A DNA stretch of 64,000 bases from UBA6918 sp040754425 (GCA_040754425.1 JBFMCR010000015.1:90246-154245); one strand, 5' to 3'; shown: positions 53,897 to 63,255, numbered from the stretch's first letter. Program-made: numbers and translations. Notes: generated by a model from the sequence alone, not told the origin.

Positions 53897-54271
53897 ATGC
53901 GTCCGTACAATTTTCTACTCTCGACCGTGGCCGGCATGTCCCTGATCACAGCCTGCGCCGCCAACCCGCCCGTGCAAGCCATGAGCGGCGTGCTGACCAA
54001 TCCCGCCGGCATGACCCTGTACACCTTCGACAAGGATCCCGCCGATGCCGGCAAGAGCGCCTGCAACGGCGAATGCGCGGCGAAATGGCCGCCGCTCATG
54101 GCCACCGCTACCGACAAGGCCAGCGGCAACTACGGCATCGTCACCCGCGACGACGGCAGCAGGCAGTGGGCCTACAAGGGCAAACCGTTGTATCTTTGGT
54201 TCAAGGACCAAAAGCCCGGCGACATGACGGGCGATGGCGTCAACAACGTGTGGCACGCGGCAAAACCCTGA
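53897..54271 (+). CDS. lipoprotein with PF03640-type secreted repeats (COG4315)
   Basis: A 124-residue protein with a lipoprotein signal (lipobox LITAC-A at about 15-19) and the repeat-family motifs MTLYTFDKDPADAGKSACNG, CAAKWPPL, RQWAYKGKPLYLWFKD. Two cysteines in CNGEC are conserved in the family. The function is unknown; such genes often stand beside ECF sigma genes, as here. AGGAGG precedes the ATG. It is directly followed by the sigma gene. Confidence 0.88.
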   Translation: MRPYNFLLSTVAGMSLITACAANPPVQAMSGVLTNPAGMTLYTFDKDPADAGKSACNGECAAKWPPLMATATDKASGNYGIVTRDDGSRQWAYKGKPLYLWFKDQKPGDMTGDGVNNVWHAAKP

Positions 54272-54769
54272 TTGAGCCAGACCGAACTCATCCAGCACAT
54301 CCCGCGCCTGCGCCGCTATGCGCGCGCCCTGGTACGGGATGCGGCGCGCGCCGACGACCTGGTGCAGGACACGCTGGAGCGCGCGCTGGCCAAGCTCGAC
54401 TTGTGGCGGCCCGAGAGCGACCTGCGCGCCTGGCTGTTCACGCTCATGCACAATCTGTTCGTGAATCAAATGCGCTCGTCAAACAGTCATGCGATGTGCG
54501 AACTGGATGAGGCGAACGACGTGCCGGTGAGCGGCGGCCAGATGGAAGCGCTGGTCGTGCGCGACATCCACGCCGCGCTCGCGAAGCTGCCGCCCGAGCA
54601 GCGCGAAGTGATGCTGCTGGTCGGCCTGGAGCAGTTCGCCTACGCCGACGCCGCGCGCATTCTCGGTGTGCCGCCGGGCACCGTGATGTCGCGCCTGTCG
54701 CGCGCGCGCGAACGCATGCGGCAAATGCTGGAAGGACAACAGGTAACCAAGTTGCAGGTAGTGAAATGA
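54272..54769 (+). CDS. ECF RNA polymerase sigma factor
   Basis: A 165-residue sigma-70 family protein with region 2 (RARADDLVQDTLERALAKL, LRAWLFTLMHNLFVNQM) and region 4 (LPPEQREVMLLVGLEQFAYADAARILGVPPGTVMSRLSRAR). The best start is a TTG directly after the lipoprotein stop; no ATG offers a full N-terminus. This suggests translational coupling to the lipoprotein gene. The anti-sigma gene overlaps by four bases. Confidence 0.88.
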   Translation: MSQTELIQHIPRLRRYARALVRDAARADDLVQDTLERALAKLDLWRPESDLRAWLFTLMHNLFVNQMRSSNSHAMCELDEANDVPVSGGQMEALVVRDIHAALAKLPPEQREVMLLVGLEQFAYADAARILGVPPGTVMSRLSRARERMRQMLEGQQVTKLQVVK

Positions 54770-55524
54770 ACCACATCAACGAAGACGATTTGCACGCATA
54801 TGCCGACGGCCTTCTGCCGGCTGATCGGCGCGCGGAAGTCGAGGCCTGGCTGGCGGCACACCCGGAAGACGCCGCGCGTGTTCAGTCCTGGATCGCGCAG
54901 AATCGCGCCCTGCACGCCGCCTTCGACGAGGTGCTGAACGAGCCGCTGCCGCTGGAACTGGTGCGTGCAGCAAGCAGGCAGCAAACAAAACCGATGCGCT
55001 GGTATCGGGCCGCAGCAGCCGTGTTCGTTGTCGCGGGGGCGGGCCTTGCAGGCTACGGCATCGGCTTATATAACGCCGGTGGGCCGGCGCAATACGCCAC
55101 GCTGCCGCAGGCCGCGGCCATCGCGCATGCGGTGTACAGCCCCGAACAACGCCACCCAGTCGAGGTCGATGCGCAACACGCCGACCATCTGGTGGCCTGG
55201 CTGTCCAAGCGCCTGGGGCACAAACTGCATGCGCCGGATTTCAAGGCGCAGGGCTTTGATCTATTGGGCGGTCGGCTGTTGCCGGGCGAGACCGGTCCAG
55301 TCGCCCAGTTCATGTACGAAGACAAGCTGAACCGGCGCATCACCCTGTATGTGCGGCGCGATGAAACGAAGCAGGCGGAAACCAGCTTCCGCCATGCGCG
55401 CGAGGACGGCGTCGAGGTGTTCTACTGGGTGGATCGCGGCCTGGGCTATGCGCTGTCGGGCAATGTCGACCCAGCCGAAATGGGACGGCTGGCCGACGCG
55501 GCCTACCGCCAGATCAGTCCCTGA
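54766..55524 (+). CDS. transmembrane anti-sigma factor
   Basis: A 252-residue protein. The cytoplasmic part starts with a DDLHAYADGLLPADRRAEVEAWLAAHP sequence typical of anti-sigma domains but lacks the zinc HxxxCxxC. A single membrane helix (AAAAVFVVAGAGLAGYGIGLY, about 84-104) is followed by a periplasmic domain (DFKAQGFDLLGGRLLPGETGPVAQFMYED). It should bind the sigma factor encoded upstream. The ATG overlaps the sigma stop. Confidence 0.88.
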   Translation: MNHINEDDLHAYADGLLPADRRAEVEAWLAAHPEDAARVQSWIAQNRALHAAFDEVLNEPLPLELVRAASRQQTKPMRWYRAAAAVFVVAGAGLAGYGIGLYNAGGPAQYATLPQAAAIAHAVYSPEQRHPVEVDAQHADHLVAWLSKRLGHKLHAPDFKAQGFDLLGGRLLPGETGPVAQFMYEDKLNRRITLYVRRDETKQAETSFRHAREDGVEVFYWVDRGLGYALSGNVDPAEMGRLADAAYRQISP

Positions 55525-55558
55525 ACTTGGGAAAAGACAAAACAAAAAGCAAAAATGG

Positions 55559-55636
55559 ACAGGGAGGTAAGTGAGGAACGGGAGGAAAACCCAAATCAAT
55601 ATTTGCTTTACTCCCTTACCTCCCCTTCCTCCCTGT
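55559..55636. repeat. dispersed palindromic repeat, family A, copy 6
   Basis: Starts ACAGGGAGGTAAGTGAGGAACGGGAGG and ends TTACCTCCCCTTCCTCCCTGT, with AAACCC and TTGCTTTACTCCC within. It lies between the convergent anti-sigma and hemL genes. Confidence 0.82.
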
Positions 55637-55668
55637 TAAAGGTTTTTCCTTCCGCGGTTGATGCGGCG

Positions 55669-56946
55669 TTAAATCTTCGCAAATGCGCGCTTCGCAGCCT
55701 CGATGGTGGCCTCGATCTCGGCATCAGTGTGCGCCGCCGAGACGAAGCCGGCCTCGAATGCCGAGGGCGCGAGATACACGCCTTCGTGGATCATGGCGTG
55801 GAAAAAGCGGTTGAAACGATCCTTGTCGCAGGCCATGACCTCGGCATAGGTGCGCGGCGGCAGGGCGCTGAAATACACGCCGAACATGCCGCCGACGCTG
55901 GCGGCGCTGAAGACCTCGCCGGCTTCGCCCGCGGCTTTCACCAGGCCTTCGACCAAGCTCAGGGTGCGCGCGGCCAATGCTTCGTAAAAGCCCGGCGCGC
56001 GTGTGGCCTTGAGCGTGGCCAGCCCCGCCGCCACCGCCACCGGGTTGCCCGACAGCGTGCCGGCCTGGTACACCGGGCCGACCGGGGCAAGATAATCCAT
56101 GATGTCGCGCCGCCCGCCGAAAGCGCCCACCGGCATGCCGCCGCCGATGACCTTGCCCAGCGTGGTGAGGTCGGGCACGATGTCGTAGAGTCCCTGCGCA
56201 CCCGTGGGGCCGACGCGGAAGCCGGTCATGACTTCGTCGAAAATCAACACTGCGCCGTGCCTGGTGCAGAGTTCGCGCAGTCCTTCGAGGAAGCCCGCCG
56301 CCGGCTGCACCAGGTTCATGTTGCCGGCCACCGGCTCGACGATGACGGCGGCGATCTCGCTGCCGATTTTCTCAAAGGTGCGCGCGACGCCATCGATGTC
56401 GTTGTAGTCGAGCACCAGGGTCTGTGCCGCGACCTCGGCGGGCACCCCGGCGGAAGTGGGATTGCCGAAGGTGAGCGCGCCCGAGCCCGCCTTCACCAGC
56501 AGGAAGTCGGCGTGGCCGTGATAGCAGCCTTCGAACTTGATGATCTTGCTGCGCCCCGTGAATCCGCGCGCAAGGCGGATGGCGCTCATGGTCGCTTCGG
56601 TGCCGGAGCTCACCAGCCGCACTTTCTCGAAGCCGGGCAGAAGACTGGTCAGCAACTCGGCCATCTCCAGCTCGATTTCGGTGGGCGCGCCGAAGGACAG
56701 GCCCAGCGCGGCGGTTTCCTGCACGGCCTTCACCGCGTCCGGATGCGCATGGCCGAGGATGGCCGGCCCCCACGAGCCCACGTAGTCGATGTATTTCTTG
56801 CCGTCGGCGTCCCACAGGCAAGGCCCCTCGCCGCGCGAGAAGAAACGCGGCACGCCGCCCACCGACTTGAAGGCGCGCACGGGCGAGTTCACGCCGCCGG
56901 GGATGAATTTCTGGGATTGCTCAAACAGGATGTGGTTGCGGTCCAT
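55669..56946 (-). CDS. hemL: glutamate-1-semialdehyde 2,1-aminomutase
   Basis: A 425-residue PLP enzyme making 5-aminolevulinate in the C5 heme pathway. Motifs are FIPGGVNSPVRAFKSVGG, SSGTEATMSAIRLAR, CYHGHAD, IFDEVMTGFRV and the PLP-lysine TTLGKVIGGGMPVGAFGG. The start overlaps the thiE stop by one base; thiD-thiE-hemL form one unit, a common betaproteobacterial arrangement. Confidence 0.97.
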   Translation of the reverse strand: MDRNHILFEQSQKFIPGGVNSPVRAFKSVGGVPRFFSRGEGPCLWDADGKKYIDYVGSWGPAILGHAHPDAVKAVQETAALGLSFGAPTEIELEMAELLTSLLPGFEKVRLVSSGTEATMSAIRLARGFTGRSKIIKFEGCYHGHADFLLVKAGSGALTFGNPTSAGVPAEVAAQTLVLDYNDIDGVARTFEKIGSEIAAVIVEPVAGNMNLVQPAAGFLEGLRELCTRHGAVLIFDEVMTGFRVGPTGAQGLYDIVPDLTTLGKVIGGGMPVGAFGGRRDIMDYLAPVGPVYQAGTLSGNPVAVAAGLATLKATRAPGFYEALAARTLSLVEGLVKAAGEAGEVFSAASVGGMFGVYFSALPPRTYAEVMACDKDRFNRFFHAMIHEGVYLAPSAFEAGFVSAAHTDAEIEATIEAAKRAFAKI

Positions 56947-57578
56947 CAGTCTTCCGATTCACAAACGAACAAACGATTCAACTCGCGCGCGGCGGCCTCG
57001 ACATCCGGCGCATCGAACAGCGCCGAGATGACGGCAATGGCGTCGGCGCCGGCGGCGATGACCTCAGGCGCATTTTTCGCCGTTATGCCGCCGATGGCCA
57101 CTACCGGCAGCTTGAGCACGGCCGCCTCACGCAACAATTTCAGCGGCGCGCGCGGCGCCTGCGGCTTGGTGGGCGAAGCATAGAAGCTGCCGAAGGCCAC
57201 GTAGCCGGCGCCGTCGGCCGCCGCCTTTTGCGCCAGCTCCAGACTCTGGTAGCAGGACACGCCGATGATTTTTTCCGGGCCGAGGATGATGCGCGCCTCG
57301 ATGAGGCCGGCATCCTCGCGCCCCAGGTGCACGCCGTCCGCGTCGGTCAGATCGGCCAGGCGCAGATCGTCGTTGATGATGAGCGGGGCTCCGTATTTGC
57401 GGCACAGGGGCAAGAGTTCGCTCGCCTGTTCATGGCGCAGGGCGACGTCGCCGGTTTTCTCGCGATACTGCACCGCCGCCGCGCCGCCTTTGAGCGCGGC
57501 CTCGACCATTTGCAGGAGCCGAGCGGTGTCGGCGCATTCCGGCGTCAGCGCATACACGCCCGAAGGGAATGCAGGCAT
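56946..57578 (-). CDS. thiE: thiamine-phosphate synthase
   Basis: A 210-residue TIM-barrel enzyme joining HMP-PP and thiazole phosphate. Motifs are VQYREK (diphosphate), LIINDDLRLA, DGVHLGRED, VAFGSFYASPTKPQ and VAIGGITAKNA. The ATG at 57578 overlaps the thiD stop (TGATG); the longer frame is shadow. Confidence 0.95.
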   Translation of the reverse strand: MPAFPSGVYALTPECADTARLLQMVEAALKGGAAAVQYREKTGDVALRHEQASELLPLCRKYGAPLIINDDLRLADLTDADGVHLGREDAGLIEARIILGPEKIIGVSCYQSLELAQKAAADGAGYVAFGSFYASPTKPQAPRAPLKLLREAAVLKLPVVAIGGITAKNAPEVIAAGADAIAVISALFDAPDVEAAARELNRLFVCESED

Positions 57579-58402
57579 CAGGCCGAGCCTTCGGTGGGCG
57601 CTTCCTGCGCCCAGAAGAAACGGTCGGGCAGGTACTGGCCCATGCCGGGGCGGAATGCGGCTTTCAGGGTTTCGTAAGTGAAGTCCTGGCCATCCTTCAC
57701 CGCGCGCGTCAGCTCGTTGCCGAAGGCGAGGCTGGCGGCGATGGCCGAAGCCAGGGTGCAGCCCGAGCCGTGGTAGCTGCCGGGCAGTCGATCCCATGCA
57801 TCGGTCTGGATCACACCCTCCAGGCCATAGAGCACGTTGTAGACGCGCGGCGTGTTTTCGTGCGTGCCGGTGATGAGCACGGATTCGCAGCCCATCTGGA
57901 TGAAACGATTGGCGCATTCAGCCAGCGGCAGGTGGTCCTCTTCGCCCTCGTTCAAGGCCAGGCGGCGCGCCTCGATGCTGTTGGGCGTAATCAGCGTGCT
58001 TTGCGGAACGAGCATGTCGCGCATGGCCGCGATGATATCCTCGCCAGACAGTTCATCGCCTCGTCCGGAGGCCAGCACCGGATCGAGCACCACCGGAATG
58101 TCGGGGTAGTCGGAAAGAATTTCTGCAATAACCGTGATGTTCTCGACGCTGCCGAGAAGACCGATCTTGAACACTTCGACCGGCATGTCTTCCAGCAGCA
58201 TGCGCGCCTGGTCAGCCACCCAGTCGGCATCCACCGCCGAGATGCCGTCCACGCCGGCGGTATCCTGGATGGTGATGGCAGTGATCACCGACAGCGGATG
58301 GCAACCCATGCTGGCGAGAGTGAGAATGTCGGCCTGCATGCCCGCGCCGCCGGTGGGATCGGAGGCGGCAAAGGTGAGTACCATAGGTGGGCTTTGTGAC
58401 AT
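57578..58402 (-). CDS. thiD: hydroxymethylpyrimidine/phosphomethylpyrimidine kinase
   Basis: A 274-residue ribokinase-fold enzyme phosphorylating HMP-P for thiamine. Motifs are TFAASDPTGGAGMQADI, TPNSIEARRL, VLITGTH and the anion-hole GSYHGSGCTLASAIAA. It starts the thiD-thiE-hemL unit and diverges from rubredoxin. No TPP riboswitch elements are visible in the 79-bp gap. Confidence 0.95.
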   Translation of the reverse strand: MSQSPPMVLTFAASDPTGGAGMQADILTLASMGCHPLSVITAITIQDTAGVDGISAVDADWVADQARMLLEDMPVEVFKIGLLGSVENITVIAEILSDYPDIPVVLDPVLASGRGDELSGEDIIAAMRDMLVPQSTLITPNSIEARRLALNEGEEDHLPLAECANRFIQMGCESVLITGTHENTPRVYNVLYGLEGVIQTDAWDRLPGSYHGSGCTLASAIAASLAFGNELTRAVKDGQDFTYETLKAAFRPGMGQYLPDRFFWAQEAPTEGSA

Positions 58403-58481
58403 GCAACTTTCCTGCAGCGCGGAATCGCGTCTGGTTTAGAATGATGGAAATGGAATTTTAACTTATATCTGCAAGCCACTC

Positions 58482-58664
58482 ATGAGCGACACCCCCGAAT
58501 ACAAAACCTGGATGTGCCTGCTGTGCGGCTTCATTTACGATGAAGCCAAAGGCTGGCCGCAGGACGGCATCGCCCCCGGCACGCGCTGGGAAGACGTTCC
58601 GGTGAACTGGACCTGCCCCGACTGCGGCGGCAGGAAAGAAGACTTCGAGATGATCGCGGTCTGA
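58482..58664 (+). CDS. rubredoxin
   Basis: A 60-residue iron protein with the two ligand pairs CLLCG and CPDCG holding one Fe(SCys)4 centre, and conserved aromatic residues (YKTWMC, FIYDEAKGWPQDGI, WEDVPVNWTCPD). It carries single electrons in redox or oxidative stress pathways. It stands alone, next to thiD as often seen in betaproteobacteria. The 128 bp after it hold no recognised feature. Confidence 0.96.
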   Translation: MSDTPEYKTWMCLLCGFIYDEAKGWPQDGIAPGTRWEDVPVNWTCPDCGGRKEDFEMIAV

Positions 58665-58792
58665 GTACCCCACCAAGACGAAAGTGACCTTCCCCCGAAA
58701 AAACGTCTTCCAATGGATTTTGGATATCCTTTTTCTTCCCCCGTTACCTCTGCTGCCTCTGTGTTCCAGCCGGTTTGGAAACCTCGGCCCGA

Positions 58793-59548
58793 TTAGCTCT
58801 GTAACGCCCTTAAAGTCGGCACGGGCAGCCCGGCCGCATCGGCGTGCTGCAATGCACGCGCCAGTCTGGCCGGCGCGAAGCGCCCGGTACAGCCGTGCAT
58901 GGGATCGCCCTCGAAGGCCTCAAGCATGCCGGCGATCAATCGCTCGCGATCATGCCTCACGCCCGTCAGCCAGTCCTGGATGTCCATGACTTCTCCGGCC
59001 ACCTGACGCGCGTAGCTTTCGTGGCTCTGCCACAACTCGCGCACCGTGCCGCCGGTCTTGAGGCCGGCGATGTTGGTAGTGAGGATATAGACGTTCTTGC
59101 GCACCAGCTCGAACAGCAATTCATCGCCGCTTTCCACCTTGCGTGCCGGAATGTCGATGGAGGCGAGCGCCTCCACCAGCAGCTGTGCGCCTGGACCGGC
59201 CGCCGGCGAAGCGATCAGCGGCTTGGCGTCGGTGCCTTTTTTCTTCTCGAACCAGACTGAAATCACGGTGGGGTTTTCGATTCCGTGCGCCTGCCAGTCG
59301 CGTGGCAGCAGTTCGTTCTGCATCAGGCCGACCCGGCTTTTCCAGGACAAGGGCAAGGCGGACAGCACGCCGTGCAAATCCGCTTCAGCCACCGCCACCA
59401 GCACCAATACGGGCTCGGGATATGCGGCTGCGATTGCGCCCATGTCGTCGCCGCGATTGACGGGGACGACCGCACAGCCTGCACGCAGCAGGCCGCCTGC
59501 AAATACTCGGCCCAGTTGCCCCAGGCCAATGACGACGACTTCCTTCAT
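58793..59548 (-). CDS. Rossmann-fold protein, ketopantoate reductase-like
   Basis: A 251-residue protein starting with a dinucleotide-binding loop (VVIGLGQLGRVFAGGLLRAG) and shaped like the ketopantoate/6-phosphogluconate dehydrogenase superfamily. Later segments include MQNELLPRDW, FELVRKNVYILTTNIAGL and FEGDPMHGCTGR. The conserved catalytic Lys and Glu of PanE are not certain, so I do not call it PanE. It lies 1 bp after the GGDEF/EAL gene on the same strand. Confidence 0.65.
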   Translation of the reverse strand: MKEVVVIGLGQLGRVFAGGLLRAGCAVVPVNRGDDMGAIAAAYPEPVLVLVAVAEADLHGVLSALPLSWKSRVGLMQNELLPRDWQAHGIENPTVISVWFEKKKGTDAKPLIASPAAGPGAQLLVEALASIDIPARKVESGDELLFELVRKNVYILTTNIAGLKTGGTVRELWQSHESYARQVAGEVMDIQDWLTGVRHDRERLIAGMLEAFEGDPMHGCTGRFAPARLARALQHADAAGLPVPTLRALQS

Positions 59549-62353
59549 TCAGTGCCTCGATGATTCACTGCCGATTTTTTCTGCGTGGATGCCAATGATA
59601 CCGGGCAGTTTCGAGCCCGGCATGTCCAGCAGGTAACCCTGCACCAGATTGACCCCGAACTCGCGCAGCATGTTGAGCGTTTTTTCGCTCTCCACGTACT
59701 CGGCCACCACGTTCTTGCCCAGCCCCCTTGCCACGTTGACCATTGCCCGCACGAATACCTGGTTGTCGGTATCCAGATGCAGGTCCCTGATGAACAGGCC
59801 GTCGATCTTGAGAGTGTCGGCGCGCAGGTGCTTGAGGTAGGCGAACGACGAGAACCCCGTGCCGAAATCGTCGAGACAAACGCCGCACCCGATCTGGCGC
59901 AAGGATTCGATCAGTCGCTGCGCATCATGCAAATCCGCCACCGCCGCCGTTTCGGTGAGTTCCACGATCAGCCGGCGCGGGGCCACCTGGTGCCGGTGCA
60001 GCAAATCGGTGATGAATTGCGTAAGCCCGGCCTCCACGAGCGAGCGCGCGGATATGTTCACGGCCATGCCGGGCATGTCCGAATGCCGGGCCAGGATTTT
60101 CACCACCTCTGCGATCACCCAGCGATCGATTTCCATGATGCGGCCGGTCTTTTCCGCCACCGGGACGAAACGCGTGGGCAGGATGAGCTGGTCCGGATTG
60201 CGCTCATCCACCATGCGCACCAGCGCTTCGCAATGCGACAGCTGCCGGTCGCTCACGTGGTAGATGCCCTGAAAATGCAGCCTGAACAGGCCGTGCTCGA
60301 ATGCGCGGCTGATGCGGTCGTTCCAGGTCAGCCTTTCCATGGTGATGATGTTGGCCTCGCCGTCGGCGCTGAACACCCGCCAGGTATTCTTGCCGGCGTG
60401 CTTGGCCTGGTACATGGCGATGTCGGCCTTGGCTACCAGTTCGTCCGCGTCCGCGGCATGGTCCGGAAGATACGCCACGCCCAGGCTGGCGGTGAGCCGC
60501 AGGCTGCGGCCTTCGAAGCGGAAAGGGATTTGCGCCACCGCGCGCACCACGCGCTCGGCCAGCGCCTCGGCCTCGTGCATTCGCACATTCGGCAGCAGGA
60601 TGGCGAATTCGTCGCCGCCCAGACGGGCGAAGATTTCATTGCGCCGGATGAGGGTGCCGACCTCGCCCGCCACCCTGACCAGCAGGGCGTCACCGGCACG
60701 ATGCCCGAAGTTGTCGTTGATCTCCTTGAACTCGTCGAGATCGAAAAAAATCACCGCGCAACGTTCTTCCCTGCGCTCTATTTCCGCCACCAGACGCTCG
60801 ATCTCGGACTGGAAGCGATGGCGATTGTAAAGGCCGGTCAAGGGGTCACGTTCGGCAAGGTAAATCAGCTGCTCCGCAGTCTGGCGCTCGCGCGTGACGT
60901 CCTCGTAGATCCACAAATGGCCGATGAAGCGCCCCGCCCGGTCGCGCACCGGGAAATCGAGCTCGGTAAACACCCTGCCGTCGGCCAGCTGGATCTCGAA
61001 GCTGTCCGAAGTTTCACGCGTTTCCAGCACCGACAGCAGATGCCTGGAGAAGTGATCGGGACGGGCAAGCATGCCGGACGACTTCAGCAACACCTCCCCA
61101 ACAGGCAACCCCACCAGCGGCGTGGATTCCTCGATGGCCCACATTCGGACGAACGCCGGGTTGTGATAGATCACACGGCCGTCCGCCCCCACGAACAGAA
61201 TGCCCAGGCTCATGGCCGACAGCAGCGAAATGAGGCGTGCGCGCTCCTGCTCGGATTCCTCCAGGTAATGCATCCGCATGTTTTCGGCCAGCTTGAGGCT
61301 GGCAACCGCCTGGCGCAACGAGGCTTCGGTCGCCTTCAGCGCATCGACGTCGTGGATGCTGGCGCGCAGGCCCATGTTGTTCGCCTGGCCGTCGTATATC
61401 GGCAACCAGCTGGCGGAGGCCCAGAACGCGCTGCCGTCCTTGCGGCATGCGCGGAAGAGATAGCCGCTGCAGTCCGCCGAGACCTCCAGCGCCTCTCTCA
61501 GCCTGGATTCGGCTGCGGCACGATCTTCGGGGTGTACCACACTGATCGGAAAATCGCGCATCGCCATGCATTCGGCCACGCTATACCCCAGCATGCGCTC
61601 GACGGAAGGGTTGAGCCACAGCAGATGCCCCTCCGGTGAAAGCCATATCTCCAGATCGTGGGTATAGTCTGCGATGGCATGAAATCGCGCTTCGCTTTCC
61701 TGCAGCCGCAGGACATGACCGCGCACCGACTCGCTCATGCGGTTGAACGCCGAGGCCAGTCGATCGAGCTCCGGCTCGCCCTGCAGCGGGATTTGCGCGC
61801 TGTAGTCTCCTGCTGCGACACGCGTACTCGCTTCGGCAAGCGTCTGGAACTGCCGTGACACCCGCCTGCCGATGAGGACCAGCAGCAGCCAGCTGGTGAC
61901 GAATGCCGCCAGCGCAAGACTGACGCCCTGTATGTAGGCCAGGCGCCTCGCCGCCTGGATCGCCTGCCCCGAAAGGCCAAAGGCAATTTCGCCATAGATT
62001 CCGCTGCCGAGCTTGATCGGGCTGCGGGCGTCGAACTGCCCGGCACCGTCGTCCGCGCGCGCGAATCCGGCGATCACAAGACCTGAACGGTCCCGCACGC
62101 GCAAGTACACGAGCTCCGGATCCCTGCCGATGTTGGCAACCTCATCCTTCACCGCGGCCAGATCGCGCTGCAGCATCGGCACGGCCAGAGCCGCCGACAA
62201 CAGCCGGCTGATGTCTTCGACGCGGTGTTCGATCTGCGACTGGATGGCATGGTCGATGAGGCGGACGCTGTTGTAGGCGAGCGCGCCCAGCAACACGGCC
62301 TGTGCCAGCAGGATGATCGACAGCAAACGCGTGCGCAGTCCCGGCCGTCTCAT
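59549..62353 (-). CDS. membrane-bound PAS-GGDEF-EAL cyclic-di-GMP enzyme
   Basis: A 934-residue inner-membrane sensor. Domains in order: a membrane helix (LLSIILLAQAVLLGALAYN), a periplasmic region (about 30-145), a second helix (VSLALAAFVTSWLLLVLIG), HAMP (about 165-220), PAS (220-340), PAS (375-490), GGDEF (495-655) with intact LGGDEFAIL, and EAL (670-920) with CEALVRM, ELTETAAV and DDFGTGFSS. Both diguanylate cyclase and phosphodiesterase sites look active. The start overlaps the PhnD-like gene stop by four bases, implying a paired periplasmic sensor. Confidence 0.92.
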   Translation of the reverse strand: MRRPGLRTRLLSIILLAQAVLLGALAYNSVRLIDHAIQSQIEHRVEDISRLLSAALAVPMLQRDLAAVKDEVANIGRDPELVYLRVRDRSGLVIAGFARADDGAGQFDARSPIKLGSGIYGEIAFGLSGQAIQAARRLAYIQGVSLALAAFVTSWLLLVLIGRRVSRQFQTLAEASTRVAAGDYSAQIPLQGEPELDRLASAFNRMSESVRGHVLRLQESEARFHAIADYTHDLEIWLSPEGHLLWLNPSVERMLGYSVAECMAMRDFPISVVHPEDRAAAESRLREALEVSADCSGYLFRACRKDGSAFWASASWLPIYDGQANNMGLRASIHDVDALKATEASLRQAVASLKLAENMRMHYLEESEQERARLISLLSAMSLGILFVGADGRVIYHNPAFVRMWAIEESTPLVGLPVGEVLLKSSGMLARPDHFSRHLLSVLETRETSDSFEIQLADGRVFTELDFPVRDRAGRFIGHLWIYEDVTRERQTAEQLIYLAERDPLTGLYNRHRFQSEIERLVAEIERREERCAVIFFDLDEFKEINDNFGHRAGDALLVRVAGEVGTLIRRNEIFARLGGDEFAILLPNVRMHEAEALAERVVRAVAQIPFRFEGRSLRLTASLGVAYLPDHAADADELVAKADIAMYQAKHAGKNTWRVFSADGEANIITMERLTWNDRISRAFEHGLFRLHFQGIYHVSDRQLSHCEALVRMVDERNPDQLILPTRFVPVAEKTGRIMEIDRWVIAEVVKILARHSDMPGMAVNISARSLVEAGLTQFITDLLHRHQVAPRRLIVELTETAAVADLHDAQRLIESLRQIGCGVCLDDFGTGFSSFAYLKHLRADTLKIDGLFIRDLHLDTDNQVFVRAMVNVARGLGKNVVAEYVESEKTLNMLREFGVNLVQGYLLDMPGSKLPGIIGIHAEKIGSESSRH

Positions 62354-63255
62354 TTTTTCTCACCCGCCGCGCCCGGCTGCGCCTGAAAACGCCGCAGGAG
62401 TTCCCGTGCATCGCCTTCGACCTGTTTCAACTCGTCTTTCTTCAGCGCACGCACGCCGCCAAAGCCGTTTTTTTGCAGGAACGCAGCCCCTTCCTCGCTG
62501 CGCATGAATTGCCCGATCGCCAGTTCGAGCGATTTTTCCCGCTTTCCGGCGAGTCTGGTGTGTACCAGGAAAACATGGCTGGGCAGGTCGGGGGTTTGCG
62601 CGATGATGCGCAGCCCCTTCCTCATCTCGCCGGGCAGGCGCAGAAACGGGAATACGCCGACGATGGCCGCCTCCGACTGCCTTTCATACACATGGGCGGC
62701 CGCATTGGTATGCGACCCCACTTCCGTGACCGCAATCTCCCGTCCCGGATTGAGGCCGCTGCTTGCCAGCATTTTCGTCAGCCGGATGTTCACGACGGCA
62801 TAAGAATCGGGAATGGCAATGGTTTTGCCGCGCAAATCGCCAGGCTTGCGATAAGGGCTGTCGGTCCGCACCACGATGAAGCCCTTGGCCGGCTCCCCGT
62901 ACACCAGCAGGGGGCGATAACCCCCTTCCTTCCAGGCCAGCCAGGCCAAATGGGGGGCAGTCAGCACCAGGTCGTATTCCCCGCCCATGGTGCGCAGATG
63001 AAACGTATGAAAATCCTTTGCACTCTCCAGCCGCAGCGTCTGCCCGATCGTCTCGCCCAGAAAATCGACCAGCGGCTGATAGGTTTCCACCATGACGCGC
63101 GTGGACAACTGGGGAAATACGCCGAATTTGAGTTCGTTTGGCGCAGCCTGCATGAGGCCGGGCAGAACGAGCCAGAACACAGCTGCAAGCGGCGCCAGCA
63201 CGGATTTTGCTCGCAAGGTCAGACAGGCATGCAGGTAGACATGCATAACGGACAT
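62350..63255 (-). CDS. PhnD-like periplasmic substrate-binding protein
   Basis: A 301-residue protein of the phosphate/phosphonate binding (PhnD, type II PBP) family. The signal peptide includes SVLAPLAAVFWLVLPGLMQA; mature motifs are LKFGVFPQLSTRVMVETYQPL, YDLVLTAPHLAWLAW, LRGKTIAIPDSYAVV and LPSHVFLVHTRL. No ABC permease or ATPase is nearby; coupling to the GGDEF/EAL gene suggests it is a ligand receptor for signalling. The start at 63255 has GGAGAG upstream; an earlier one at 63297 lacks a ribosome site. Confidence 0.85.
   Translation of the reverse strand: MSVMHVYLHACLTLRAKSVLAPLAAVFWLVLPGLMQAAPNELKFGVFPQLSTRVMVETYQPLVDFLGETIGQTLRLESAKDFHTFHLRTMGGEYDLVLTAPHLAWLAWKEGGYRPLLVYGEPAKGFIVVRTDSPYRKPGDLRGKTIAIPDSYAVVNIRLTKMLASSGLNPGREIAVTEVGSHTNAAAHVYERQSEAAIVGVFPFLRLPGEMRKGLRIIAQTPDLPSHVFLVHTRLAGKREKSLELAIGQFMRSEEGAAFLQKNGFGGVRALKKDELKQVEGDARELLRRFQAQPGAAGEKK

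Noticed and set aside
58403..58481. TPP riboswitch before thiD
   Set aside because: The gap is too short and lacks the CTGAGA and ACCTGATCTGGAT-like blocks.
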